The notes: generated by a model from the letters alone, not told the origin. A stretch of DNA of 64,000 bases from Pseudomonadota bacterium (GCA_019351895.1 JABBOH010000024.1:1-64000); one strand, 5' to 3'; positions 41,057 to 52,781 are shown, numbered from the stretch's first letter. Program-made: numbers and translations.

Positions 41057-41860
41057 TCAGGACTTGCCGCCCTCGGGCACAAGGACGGGCGCGGCAGAAT
41101 ACTCGGCCGGGAAGGCGCGGCCGAGGGCCGTGATCTTCGGCAGGTCGAAGGTCGCGATATAGCCGCTATCCGGGTGCAGCGTCAGATAGTTCTGATGGTA
41201 GTCCTCGGCCGGGTAGAAGCCCGTGTTCGGCCCGACGATCGTGGCGATCGGCGCGCGGAAAACTGCCGCATGGTCGAGCTGGGCGATATACGCCTTCGCC
41301 ACCCGCGCCTGGGCAGGCGAATTCGTGAAGATTTCCGAGCGATACTGCGTGCCGGTGTCGGGATATTGCGCGTTCACCTGCGTGGGGTCCGTCGCGACCG
41401 TGAAGAATATCCGCAGCAACTGGCCGTAGGAGATCAGGCGAGGGTCGAAGGTGACGCGCACCGATTCCGCGTGCCCGGTGGTGCCGGTGCTGACCGTCTC
41501 ATACTGGGCGGTGGAGGCCTTGCCGCCGTCGTAGCCCGCGGTCGCCTCCGCGACGCCCCTCACATGCTGGAAGACCCCCTGCACGCCCCAGAAACAGCCG
41601 CCCGCGACCACCATCGTTTCGCGAGACGCGCCCGAAGCCCGCTCGTCGACGGCCGGCGGCGGCAGCGGCTTGTCGAGCGCCGCCGCATGGGCGCGCAGAC
41701 CCGGGAGGTGGCCGGAGGCCGCGGCCAGCACTAGCAGGCCAGCGCCCGCGATGACCGCCGCCCGGCCCGGCACGGCCCGGATGGACGCCGCGACCGACGC
41801 CGCAATGGACGTCGCGATGGACGTCGCGATGGACGGCGCGATTTTGGGGAGCATCGACAT
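41057..41860 (-). CDS. msrA: Peptide-methionine (S)-S-oxide reductase with N-terminal export signal/anchor
   Basis: VVAGGCFWGVQGVFQHVRGV; hydrophobic N-terminal segment AAVIAGAGLLVLAAASG. Confidence 0.93.
   Translation of the reverse strand: MSMLPKIAPSIATSIATSIAASVAASIRAVPGRAAVIAGAGLLVLAAASGHLPGLRAHAAALDKPLPPPAVDERASGASRETMVVAGGCFWGVQGVFQHVRGVAEATAGYDGGKASTAQYETVSTGTTGHAESVRVTFDPRLISYGQLLRIFFTVATDPTQVNAQYPDTGTQYRSEIFTNSPAQARVAKAYIAQLDHAAVFRAPIATIVGPNTGFYPAEDYHQNYLTLHPDSGYIATFDLPKITALGRAFPAEYSAAPVLVPEGGKS
41781..41840. repeat. Five imperfect 12-bp tandem repeats (ATGGACGTCGCG type) inside the msrA N-terminus
   Basis: atggacgccgcg/accgacgccgca/atggacgtcgcg/atggacgtcgcg/atggacggcgcg. Confidence 0.9.
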
Positions 41861-42108
41861 GAAGCGGGCCTCCTTGGCCCGTGACGGCTGGGTGAGCGCG
41901 GCCTCGGCCTTGTCTCATACGGCCATTCGCCGGCGGCCGACGCACGGTTACGCGATCACGTTTTTCACGGACGGGGGAGATTTTCCGGGACTGGCGCACG
42001 GCCCGACGCCGCTTTGCGAGCCATCGGGCCCGCGCGGCGCGTCCACGCATGCGCCAGGGGCGTTCCGCGCGGGTTGATCTCGCGGGCGAACAGGCCAAGG
42101 GTTAGGGC

Positions 42109-44004
<1,896 letters not shown>

Positions 44005-44023
44005 CCGCTCATGGAGGATCGCC

Positions 44024-44221
44024 ATGCGTCTGTTGCTGGCTCTGTTGCTGCCCGGCATTTCGTTCTTCTTCATCGGGCGTCCTGTGGCCGGGATTTTGTG
44101 CTTGATCCTGCACGCGACCATCATCGGCTGGATCCCCGCCGCGATCTGGGCGGTCTATGCCCTCAACCAGTATGAGACCGACCGCAAGCTGCGCATGGCG
44201 GGCTACTTCCCGCCCCGCTGA
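44024..44221 (+). CDS. Small membrane protein, YqaE/Pmp3-like
   Basis: Two TM helices: LLLALLLPGISFFFIGRPVAGILCLILHATIIGWIPAAIWAVYAL. Confidence 0.75.
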   Translation: MRLLLALLLPGISFFFIGRPVAGILCLILHATIIGWIPAAIWAVYALNQYETDRKLRMAGYFPPR

Positions 44222-44332
44222 GGTCGCGCCCGAAGCCCTTCGCCGATGAGCGAGATGTAAGAGGCCCGACAGGACATCGTCGGGATCGCTCCCCAAGTGG
44301 CCGGCACCGACCACTGAAAGGAGACAGTCCCC

Positions 44333-44865
44333 ATGCGGACAGCTTTGATCGCCGCCGGCGTCCTCGCTCTTAGCATCGGCCCTGCCCTCGCGGCCACGAA
44401 CGGCTGGAACAATTCGAGTCAGTGGAACGGCGCGGCCCCGTCCGAGCCCTTCGCGCGGCATGCCAGCAACATCAACCAGTCCGACGTGCGCAGCGATATC
44501 GCGCCGACCCTGCCGAAGCCGTCGGTCGGGCCCGATGCCGGCCCGGCCGTTACCTCCGCGCGGCCGAGCATGCGCTTCAGCGCAATCAGACCGGGCTCGC
44601 CCAAAACTCCCTCGAGATGGCCGAGACGCGCTTGCTGAACGGCTCCGTCATCCGTAATCCCAAGGCCCCGCCGACGAACTCCCGCGCCATCCGGTGCATC
44701 GATACGGCGCTCAACGATCTCAGCCGCCACGATCTGCAGGGTGCCGAGCAGCAGACGCGGAGCGCCATGCCGCGCATCTGGCAGGACAATGCTGACGGTG
44801 GCCGGAACGGCGGCAACTTGAATGGCGGCAACTGGAACGGCGCAAACGCGAACCGGGGCGCCTGA
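44333..44865 (+). pseudogene. Secreted hypothetical protein split by an apparent 1-nt frameshift
   Basis: Signal peptide and N-terminus in frame of ORF 44333-44638; plausible continuation RYLRAAEHALQRNQTGLAQNSLEMAETRLLNGSV... in frame of ORF 44422-44865. Confidence 0.65.
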
Positions 44866-44944
44866 TGCCTACGCGCCGCGGGGGATGGCGCGAGACCCCC
44901 GCGGCGCTTATGAGGATGAGGCAGACCATTACGGAACCGCGCCG

Positions 44945-45235
44945 ATGCCCAAAGCCCTCTACGCCACCTTCGAGGTCCTGCCAGGACATGAGGCTGTGGT
45001 GCGGGACATGATGGAAGCGCTTGCCGCCTCCGTGCGCGCGGAACCCGGTTGCCTGCGCTTCAGGCCCTACACGCGCGCGGACAATCCGCGCGCTTATCAT
45101 GTCGACGAGATCTACGCCGACGAGGCGGCCTTCGCCGCCCATATGGCAAGCGCGCACGGCCGCGCCTTCAATGCCGCCATCGCCGATAAGGTCGTCGGCG
45201 GCCGCTCCCGGGTTGTCTTCCTCGACGAGGTCTGA
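44945..45235 (+). CDS. Antibiotic biosynthesis monooxygenase (ABM)-domain / putative quinol monooxygenase
   Basis: MPKALYATFEVLPGHEAVVRDMMEALAASVRAEPGCLRF...DEIYADEAAFAAHMAS. Confidence 0.85.
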   Translation: MPKALYATFEVLPGHEAVVRDMMEALAASVRAEPGCLRFRPYTRADNPRAYHVDEIYADEAAFAAHMASAHGRAFNAAIADKVVGGRSRVVFLDEV

Positions 45236-45301
45236 TCTATACGAAAATGAAATGATCGTGAGACCTGCCGGATGCTGACCGCTCCGCGCTGAGAGGACAG
45301 C

Positions 45302-47221
45302 TTGAGCGACTTGCTGGACGCCGACGTGAAGACCCTCGCCGCCGCCACGCAGGCACAGTTCGACGCCAAGGATTTCGCGGGCGCGCTGGCGGGCTACGAC
45401 GAGCTTCGCCGCGCCGATCCCGGAGACGGCTTCTACACCGACCGCTACGGATATTGCTTCATCGCCCTCGGGCGCTGGCGGGATGCGGAAGCGGCGTGGC
45501 TCGACATCATCCGCGACCACGGCGCATCGAAGGGCCGCGTCGGCCACGTGCTGCAATGCCGGGCCGAGACGGGTCGATATGAACTCGGAATGGAGTTCAT
45601 CCGGCGGCATCTGCCGGCCTGCGCCTCGGACCCCTCTCTCATCGTCTATCATGTGACCGCCGCACTCGGTTGCGGAGACGCCGAGGATGCCGCCCAGGTC
45701 TTTCTCGGCCTCGATGCCGCATGCCCCGCGGCCAAGCGCGCGGCGGCCTATTCTCAACTCGGCTACCGGCTGCTGGTCCTGGGCCGCCAAGGCCATGCGG
45801 ACGCCGCCTTCGCCTTCATCGACCGCGTCCTGCCGTCCGTCGCCGATCCCACGCCGCTGCTCGAGGCGGGCGCGCGCGTATCGGCAGGCGCCAAGCGCTG
45901 GCCGTCGCAGATCGCCTATCTCGACCGGCTGATCGCGCTGGACCCCACGGTCGAGAGCCGCCATCTGGAAAAGGCGAGCGCCCTCCTGTCGCTGGGTGAC
46001 GACGCCCGTTGCGAGGCTTGGCTGGCGGAGTTCAGGGAGCGGTTCCCGCCCGCGCTCCGCACCGGCACGACGGAGCAGCGGCTCCAGGGGCTGGAGATCC
46101 GGGCGCGGTCGCTCGGTCACTGGCGGAAGACGCTCGACACGGTCCGCCCGACGGCGTCGTTTCAGGGGCTGACCTTCCGCGCGGCCGCCCATGCCGCCCT
46201 GAACCAGCATCAGCAGGCGATCGAGGCGGCGCAGTCGGGCCTCGCGCTCTACGGCGATCACCCGTGGTTCCAGGGTCTGATCGGCAAAAGCCACGACGCG
46301 CTCGGCGAGACCGGGAGCGCGCTCGGCTGGCTCACCCGCGCGGCCTCGGCCGCCGACGCGCCGACCGACACCCTGCTCGCCCTGCTCCGCATACAGATCA
46401 AGGCGGGCCAGACGGACGCCGCCGCCGCGCTCGGCGCGCGCCTGTGCCGGCGTCACCGGGCGAGCGCCTTCATCCGCGGCGTCCTCGCCCATCTCGGCCT
46501 GCCGCAGGCCGTCGAGGCGGCGGCGGAGTACGAGCCCGCGCCGGCCGCGCGCGGGCCGGTCGGCTGGCTGCATGGCGGCGATGCGGGCGATGTAGTCTAT
46601 GCCCTCGCCACGATGCAGGCGGCGGGCGGCGGGCACCTCTACCTCACCTGCATCGACGCCACGCGCGAACCCATGGACAGCCGGAAGATCGACTTCCTCA
46701 TGCCCCTGCTGACCGCCCAAAGCTACGTCGTCAGCGCCGGTCCCTGGCAGGGCGAGCCGGTCCAGCGCGATTTCAACGTCATGCGGGCCCTGATGCCGCC
46801 CGACCTCGACCTCGCGGCGCTGCATTGGCGAGCGGTCATGGACGAGGGCGCGCTCGACGTGACGCAGCCCTGGCTGAAGGCGCCCCACGCCGCGCGCCAC
46901 GGCCGCCCCGTCTTCGCGCGGTCGGGCCGCTACCGCAATCCGGGCTGGGAGCCCTTCTGGGCGCAGCTCAAGGCGGCGGGGCCCGACGCCATCTTCGTCG
47001 GCACGGCAGCGGAGTTCGAGGATTTCGGGCATGGCGAGCACTATCTCGCCCGCGATGCGCTCGATCTCGCGGAGGTCATCCACGGCGGCTCGATCTTCAT
47101 CGGCAACCAGTCCCTGCCCTACGCCATTGCCGAGGGCCTGAAGATGGGCCGTCTGCTGGAAGCCTCGCCCTATGTCCGGAACTGCCTGTTTCCGGGCGCG
47201 CTGGCGCTCGCCTTCGGCTGA
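45302..47221 (+). CDS. TPR-repeat protein with C-terminal glycosyltransferase-like (GT-B/heptosyltransferase-like) domain
   Basis: TPR-like helices in N-terminal two thirds; C-terminal GWLHGGDAGDVVYALATM, FVGTAAEFEDF, GGSIFIGNQSLPYAIAEGLKMGRLLE; TTG start after GAGAGGA. Confidence 0.7.
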   Translation: MSDLLDADVKTLAAATQAQFDAKDFAGALAGYDELRRADPGDGFYTDRYGYCFIALGRWRDAEAAWLDIIRDHGASKGRVGHVLQCRAETGRYELGMEFIRRHLPACASDPSLIVYHVTAALGCGDAEDAAQVFLGLDAACPAAKRAAAYSQLGYRLLVLGRQGHADAAFAFIDRVLPSVADPTPLLEAGARVSAGAKRWPSQIAYLDRLIALDPTVESRHLEKASALLSLGDDARCEAWLAEFRERFPPALRTGTTEQRLQGLEIRARSLGHWRKTLDTVRPTASFQGLTFRAAAHAALNQHQQAIEAAQSGLALYGDHPWFQGLIGKSHDALGETGSALGWLTRAASAADAPTDTLLALLRIQIKAGQTDAAAALGARLCRRHRASAFIRGVLAHLGLPQAVEAAAEYEPAPAARGPVGWLHGGDAGDVVYALATMQAAGGGHLYLTCIDATREPMDSRKIDFLMPLLTAQSYVVSAGPWQGEPVQRDFNVMRALMPPDLDLAALHWRAVMDEGALDVTQPWLKAPHAARHGRPVFARSGRYRNPGWEPFWAQLKAAGPDAIFVGTAAEFEDFGHGEHYLARDALDLAEVIHGGSIFIGNQSLPYAIAEGLKMGRLLEASPYVRNCLFPGALALAFG

Positions 47222-47226
47222 GGGCG

Positions 47227-47253
47227 ACCGGGCCTCCGGCTGAGGCCCCGGAA
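47227..47253. terminator. Hairpin between convergent genes
   Basis: CCGGGCCTC-cggct-GAGGCCCCGG with one bulge; no U-tract. Confidence 0.4.
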
Positions 47254-47255
47254 GG

Positions 47256-48578
47256 TCAGGCCGCCGCCGTCCGCACCGGCACCCCGGCCGGGCGCGGGCC
47301 ACCCGCCATCCAGTCGAGCAGTTCGACCGTATGCACCACCGGCAGTCCGCCGCCCGAAAGCTGGGTGATGCAGCCGATATTGCCCGCCGACACCAGATCC
47401 GGCGCGCGCTCGGCCAGCGTCTCCAGCTTGCGCGCGCGGAGACGCCCCGCGATCTCCGGCTGCACGATGTTGTAGGTGCCGGCCGAACCGCAGCAGAGAT
47501 GCCCGTCCCGCGGCTCGACCACGGAGAAGCCCGCGGTCCTGAGCAGCGCCTTCGGCTCGTTGGTGACGCGCTGGCCGTGTTGCAGGCTGCAGGCCGAATG
47601 ATAGGCGACCGTCAGCGCCGGGGCCTCGCGCGTCGGCTGGTAGCCGATCCGCACCAGATACTCGCTGATGTCGGCCGCGAGCGCCGACACCTTCTCGGCG
47701 CGCGAGCGCCAGGGCTCGGGCTCCTCGCGGAACATGAAGCCGTAATCCTTGACCGTCGTGCCGCAGCCCGAGGTGTTGATGAGGATCGCATCCAACCCCT
47801 CGCCCTCGATCTCGCGGCTCCAGCCGCCGATCGCCGCGCGCGCCGCCGCCATCGCCGGATCGTGCCGGCCCATGTGATGCGTCAAGGCCCCGCAGCAGCC
47901 GACGCCTTGCGCGATCACCACCTCGATCCCGAGGCGCGTCAGCAGCCGGATCGTCGCCTCGTTGATGGAGGGCGCGAGCACGGTCTGCGCGCAGCCGGTC
48001 AGCAGCGCCACGCGCCCGCGCCGCTCGCCCTCGGCACGGTGGATCTGGGGCGACTGGGCAGCGCTCGGCGGCGGCAGGCTGGTGGGCGCGAGGCTGAGCA
48101 TCGCCCGCAGCCGCTGGGCCAGCATGCTTTGCCCGGGGATCAGGCCCGCCAGCGGGCGGCCCATCCGCGCGCCCGTCAGCGCGAGGCGGAACAGGCGGGG
48201 GTTCGGCAGGACGCGCGCCAGCACGCTGCGCATCATCCGCTCGTGCCAGGGGCGTTGATAGGTCTCCTCGATATAGCGCCGCGCGTGGTCGACCAGATGC
48301 ATGTAGTTCACGCCCGAGGGGCATGTCGTCATGCAGGACAGGCACGAGAGGCAGCGGTCGACATGGCGCACCACCTCCTCCGTCGCCGGGCGGCCGGATT
48401 CAAGCATGTCCTTGATGAGGTAGATGCGCCCGCGCGGGCTATCCAACTCGTCGCCCAGCAGCACGAAGGTCGGGCAGGTCGCGGTGCAGAAGCCGCAATG
48501 CACGCAGGTCCGCAGCACCTGATTGGATGACGCGGTCTCCGGGTCGCGGAGTTGCTCGGCGGTGAAGTTCGTTTGCAT
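47256..48578 (-). CDS. glcF: Glycolate oxidase iron-sulfur subunit
   Basis: CVHCGFCTATCPTF and CLSCLSCMTTCPSGVNY motifs; adjacent to glcE. Confidence 0.94.
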   Translation of the reverse strand: MQTNFTAEQLRDPETASSNQVLRTCVHCGFCTATCPTFVLLGDELDSPRGRIYLIKDMLESGRPATEEVVRHVDRCLSCLSCMTTCPSGVNYMHLVDHARRYIEETYQRPWHERMMRSVLARVLPNPRLFRLALTGARMGRPLAGLIPGQSMLAQRLRAMLSLAPTSLPPPSAAQSPQIHRAEGERRGRVALLTGCAQTVLAPSINEATIRLLTRLGIEVVIAQGVGCCGALTHHMGRHDPAMAAARAAIGGWSREIEGEGLDAILINTSGCGTTVKDYGFMFREEPEPWRSRAEKVSALAADISEYLVRIGYQPTREAPALTVAYHSACSLQHGQRVTNEPKALLRTAGFSVVEPRDGHLCCGSAGTYNIVQPEIAGRLRARKLETLAERAPDLVSAGNIGCITQLSGGGLPVVHTVELLDWMAGGPRPAGVPVRTAAA

Positions 48579-48584
48579 GAGGTT

Positions 48585-49778
48585 CTAAAGTCCCGCGTAG
48601 AGGCGGCCAGGGTTGAGAACGCCGGCGGGGTCGAGCGACGCCTTCACCCGGCGCGTGATGACGGCGAGCGCGGGTGCCTCGGCCGGCACGACATCGACCG
48701 CCGTGCGCAGCGGCGCCGGGGCCCGCATCAGCGTCCAGGTGCCGCCCTGGGCGCGGACCGCCGCGCCGATCGCCCTGTGCAGCGCCTCGGAGCCCGGCCC
48801 CGCGAGCCAGATCCGCCCGCCGCCCCAGTCGAGGAAACCGCGCGCGCCCGCGCTTTCGGATGCTGCCAGAAGCGCGGGCCCCCGCGATGGCCGCGTGGAG
48901 ACGAGCCAGACCGCCTCGCCCGCCTCCGGCCGCAGCGGGTCGACGCGCCCGATGGCGCTCCAGACGGCCCGGCTCGCGGCGTCGTCCAGCATCGCGCTGG
49001 CGCCGAACGCCGCGAGGTCGCCCACGAGCCGCCCCAGCCGGTAGGTGACGCTCGATGGAAATTCCTCCATCCGGATCACAGTGGCGGACCCTTCCCCGAG
49101 CGCCGGCACCCCTGCCGCCGCCCATGCCGGCAGCCACGCCGCGCCGGATACGCCGAAGGGCGAGCCGAGTGCGGCCGCGAGCGCCGCCACGCCCGCGGTC
49201 GCGTCGAGCCCGCGGATCACGAGCGACCCGGTGCCTTCCGGGGCGGGCAGGACCTTCACTGTGATCTCGGTCAGCACGCCGAGCGTGCCGTGGCTGCCGG
49301 TGAGCAGCTTGGCGAGGTCGAGCCCGGTCACGTTCTTCAGCACCCGCCCGCCGGATCGGATCACCTCGCCGCGCCCGTTTACGGCGCGGATGCCCATGAC
49401 ATGGTCGCGCATCGCGCCCCAGGCGATGCGGCGCGGACCGCTGAGGTTGGTCGCGACCACGCCGCCCCAGCTTTGCGCCACCGGCTCCCCGAACAGGCCC
49501 GAGAGGTCCGGCGGTTCCGCGATCAGGTGCTGGTTGTGTTCGGCGAGCGCCGCTTCGATCTCGGCGAGCGGCGTGCCCGCGCGCGCCGAGAGGATCAGTT
49601 CCCTCGGAGAATAGAGCGTGATGCCGGTGAGGTTCCGCGTGGAGAGCGTGGCCGCCGCCTGCACGGGCCGCAGCATGCCGCGTTTGCTGGCGAAGCCTTC
49701 GATGGCGAGCGGTTCGCCGCGCCCCGCCGCCTCGCGGATTGCGTCGGCAATTCCCGCCTCGTCTGGTGGCGCGCTCAT
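48585..49778 (-). CDS. glcE: Glycolate oxidase FAD-binding subunit
   Basis: LTGITLYSPRELILSARAGTPLAEIEAALAEHNQHL...SWGGVVATNLSGPRRIAWGAMRDHVMG. Confidence 0.94.
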   Translation of the reverse strand: MSAPPDEAGIADAIREAAGRGEPLAIEGFASKRGMLRPVQAAATLSTRNLTGITLYSPRELILSARAGTPLAEIEAALAEHNQHLIAEPPDLSGLFGEPVAQSWGGVVATNLSGPRRIAWGAMRDHVMGIRAVNGRGEVIRSGGRVLKNVTGLDLAKLLTGSHGTLGVLTEITVKVLPAPEGTGSLVIRGLDATAGVAALAAALGSPFGVSGAAWLPAWAAAGVPALGEGSATVIRMEEFPSSVTYRLGRLVGDLAAFGASAMLDDAASRAVWSAIGRVDPLRPEAGEAVWLVSTRPSRGPALLAASESAGARGFLDWGGGRIWLAGPGSEALHRAIGAAVRAQGGTWTLMRAPAPLRTAVDVVPAEAPALAVITRRVKASLDPAGVLNPGRLYAGL

Positions 49779-49794
49779 CGCGACAGGGAGCAGA

Positions 49795-49866
49795 CGTTCT
49801 TTGGTTCTTTTCTACAAAAAAGAACAAGCGCTTCTTTTTGAAAAAAGAAGCAAAAACTTTCATTCA
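49795..49866. repeat. Dispersed hairpin repeat, locus D: two units in inverted orientation
   Basis: GTTCTTTTCTACAAAAAAGAAC (49804-49825) and GCTTCTTTTTGAAAAAAGAAGC (49830-49851) followed by AAAAACTTTCATTC, as at locus B. Confidence 0.85.
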
Positions 49867-49869
49867 TCA

Positions 49870-51294
49870 TCATGCGGCCAGCAGCGGAAAGACCTTGGCC
49901 GGGTTGAGCAGCCAACCGGGATCGAAGGCGGATTTGATGAGACGTTGCTGCGTCAGCTCCGTCTCGGTGAACTGCACACCCATGAGGTCGCGCTTCTCGA
50001 CGCCGACGCCGTGCTCGCCCGTCAGGCAGCCGCCGACCTCGACGCAGAGCTTCAGGATATCGGCCCCGAACTGCTCCGCGCTGTGGAAGCTTTCCGGGTC
50101 GTTGGCGTCGAACATGATGAGCGGATGCAGGTTGCCGTCCCCGGCGTGGAAGATGTTGGCGACCTTGAGGCCGTAGCTGTCGCTCATCTCGCCGATGCGG
50201 GCGAGCACATCCGGCAGCCGGCTCGTCGGGATCGTGCCGTCCATGCAGAGGTAGTCGGGGCTGATGCGCCCCACCGCGCCGAACGCGCCCTTGCGGCCTT
50301 TCCAGATCGCCGCACTCTCCTCGGCCGATTGCGAAACCTTGAGGCTGATCGGGTCGAATTCGGCGCACATCGCGCGGATGCGGTCGAGCAGCTCGTCCTG
50401 CTCCGCGACCGATCCCTCGACCTCGATGATGAGCATGGCCTCGGCATCGAGCGGATAGCCCGCATGGGCGAAGGCCTCGCAGGCATGGATCGCGGGCCGG
50501 TCCATGAATTCCAGCGCCACCGGGATGATGCCCGAGCCGATGATCCGGTCCACGCACGCGCCCGCGACCTCGTTCGAGCGGAAGGCGGCGAGCATGGCCC
50601 GCTGGCCCTCGGCCGCGCGCAGGATGCGGACGGTGACTTCCGAGACCATGGCGAGCTGGCCTTCGCTGCCTGTCAGCAGGCCGAGCCAGTCGTAGCCCGC
50701 CGCGTCGAGATGCGCGCCGCCGATGTCGAGGATGTCGCCCTCGATCGTCACGATCTTGAGCCCGAGCAGGTTGTTGGCGGTGACGCCGTATTTCAGGCAA
50801 TGCGCGCCGCCCGAGTTCATGCCGACATTGCCGCCGATCATGCAGGCAAGCTGGCTGGACGGATCGGGGGCGTAGAAGAAGCCGTCCGCCTGCATCGCGG
50901 CGGTGATGCCGAGGTTGGTCACGCCCGCCTGCACGACCGCGAGGCGATCGGCATAGTCGATCTCCAGGATGCGGTTCATCCGCATCATGCCGACGACGAC
51001 GGCGTCCGCCAGCGGCAGCGCGCCGCCCGAGAGGCTGGTGCCCGCGCCGCGCGGAATGACGCGAACGTCATGGCTGTGGAGGTATTTCAGAACCGCCGCC
51101 AGCTGCTCCGTCGTTTCGGGCAGCACCACCGCCATCGGCGGTTGGCGATAGGCCGAAAGCCCGTCCGTCTCGTAGGGGCGCAGGCGCAGGGCCTCGGCGA
51201 TGACGCCGCTCTCGGGGACGAGCGGGCGCAGTCCGGCGATGATCTCCTCGCGCTTGGCAAGGACGTGGGCTTTCGGTTCCGGCAGGCTGATCAT
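49870..51294 (-). CDS. glcD: Glycolate oxidase subunit GlcD (FAD-linked oxidase)
   Basis: VIPRGAGTSLSGGALPLADAVVVGMMRMNRI; GVTANNLLGLKIVTIEGDI; LTGEHGVGVEKRDLM. Confidence 0.95.
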   Translation of the reverse strand: MISLPEPKAHVLAKREEIIAGLRPLVPESGVIAEALRLRPYETDGLSAYRQPPMAVVLPETTEQLAAVLKYLHSHDVRVIPRGAGTSLSGGALPLADAVVVGMMRMNRILEIDYADRLAVVQAGVTNLGITAAMQADGFFYAPDPSSQLACMIGGNVGMNSGGAHCLKYGVTANNLLGLKIVTIEGDILDIGGAHLDAAGYDWLGLLTGSEGQLAMVSEVTVRILRAAEGQRAMLAAFRSNEVAGACVDRIIGSGIIPVALEFMDRPAIHACEAFAHAGYPLDAEAMLIIEVEGSVAEQDELLDRIRAMCAEFDPISLKVSQSAEESAAIWKGRKGAFGAVGRISPDYLCMDGTIPTSRLPDVLARIGEMSDSYGLKVANIFHAGDGNLHPLIMFDANDPESFHSAEQFGADILKLCVEVGGCLTGEHGVGVEKRDLMGVQFTETELTQQRLIKSAFDPGWLLNPAKVFPLLAA

Positions 51295-51507
51295 GGCAAT
51301 GGGCCCTCCCGGGCCGCGTGGCTTGCTTTCGTTCAACTGAATTTGCGCTGCCGGGCACGCCGTTACAAGCGGGTGACGCCGGGGGCGAACGATGACAGCG
51401 CGTTCCGCGCCGAGACGCTGCCTTGCCGCCGGGACGCTTGCGCCGCTCTCCCCGCCCGGCGCATTCTGAAACTCTAGGCCTGGAAACAGGAGCTGACGGA
51501 GACGGTT

Positions 51508-52308
51508 ATGGACGGCGAGACGGAATCACGGCGGATCACGCTCTACGGGGAGCAGGATTTCGCCGGCATGCGGGCGGCGGGGCGCTTGGCCGCGGAGACA
51601 CTGGACATGATCGGCCCCCACGTCGTCCCGGGCGTGACGACGGAGACGCTCGACCGGCTGTGCCACGACTTCATCCTGGCGCATGACGCCGTACCGGCTC
51701 CGCTCAACTATCGCGGCTTCCCCAAAAGCATCTGCACCTCCATCAACCACGTCGTCTGCCACGGCATTCCGGGCAATCGCCGCCTCGACGACGGCGACAT
51801 CCTCAACATCGACATCACCGTGATCCTGGACGGGTGGTACGGCGATTCGAGCCGCATGTACGTGGCAGGGTCCGCCAGCACGCGCGCCCGGCGGCTGATC
51901 GACGTGACCTACGAGGCGCTGATGATCGGCGTGGCCGCCGCCAAGCCGGGCGCCACGCTCGGCGATATCGGCTACGCGATCCAGAGCTTCGTCGAGCCGC
52001 AGCGCTTCAGCGTCGTGCGGGATTTCTGCGGCCACGGCATCGGGCGGCGCTTCCACGAGCCGCCGAACATCCTTCACTACGGACGGCCGGGAGATGGCAC
52101 GGTGCTGCGGCCCGGCATGTTCTTCACGATCGAGCCAATGGTGAATGCCGGCCGGCCGGAGGTCAAAATCCTCGACGACGGCTGGACCGCGGTCACGCGC
52201 GACCGCAGCCTCTCGGCGCAGTTCGAGCATATGATCGGCATCACGCGGACGGGCTGCGAGATCTTCACGCTCTCGCCCGCAGGCTACACCAAGCCGCCTT
52301 ACGTCTGA
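51508..52308 (+). CDS. map: Methionine aminopeptidase, type I
   Basis: INHVVCHGIPGNRRLDDGDILNIDITVILDGWYGDSSRMY; FCGHGIGRRFHEPPNILHY. Confidence 0.96.
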   Translation: MDGETESRRITLYGEQDFAGMRAAGRLAAETLDMIGPHVVPGVTTETLDRLCHDFILAHDAVPAPLNYRGFPKSICTSINHVVCHGIPGNRRLDDGDILNIDITVILDGWYGDSSRMYVAGSASTRARRLIDVTYEALMIGVAAAKPGATLGDIGYAIQSFVEPQRFSVVRDFCGHGIGRRFHEPPNILHYGRPGDGTVLRPGMFFTIEPMVNAGRPEVKILDDGWTAVTRDRSLSAQFEHMIGITRTGCEIFTLSPAGYTKPPYV

Positions 52309-52781
52309 TCGGCGGTCTCGTCCGCCGCCTCGCGGATGAAGACGGTCATGCGCTCCTCGCCCACCGCCTCCTCCAGCACCTGCCAGCCGAGCCCCTCGTA
52401 GAATGTGCGGCGCCGCGGGGCGGCCGCCAGATAGGCGCGCGGCCACCCCGCCCGGAAGATCGCCGCCGCCGCGTGGCGCACCAGCGCCGAGCCGAGCCCC
52501 TCGCCCCGCGCGTCGCGCTCCACCCAGACCGCCGCGACCCAGGGCGTGTATTGCGGGCGCTCATCCATGTCGTGCGTTATCGCGGAGGCGGTGCCGAGGA
52601 ACCGGCCGCCGTCATGGGCGACGAAGGCCGACGGGATCGGACCCGGGCCGAGGTTCTCCGCGACCCGGGCCGCGACATGCTCAAGCGGCACGCCGCGCGC
52701 CTCCCACCACGCGCGCCAGATGCGGTCGGCGAGGATCGGCGCGAAGCCGCTGCGCTCACGCAGATCCGAGAACACGATCAT
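52299..52781 (-). CDS. GNAT-family N-acetyltransferase
   Basis: VAAVWVERDARGEGLGSALVRHA acetyl-CoA-binding motif. Confidence 0.87.
   Translation of the reverse strand: MIVFSDLRERSGFAPILADRIWRAWWEARGVPLEHVAARVAENLGPGPIPSAFVAHDGGRFLGTASAITHDMDERPQYTPWVAAVWVERDARGEGLGSALVRHAAAAIFRAGWPRAYLAAAPRRRTFYEGLGWQVLEEAVGEERMTVFIREAADETADQT

Noticed and set aside
44720-47302. 860-aa minus-strand ORF
   Set aside because: Antisense to the ABM protein and TPR-GT genes, which have recognisable domains on the plus strand.
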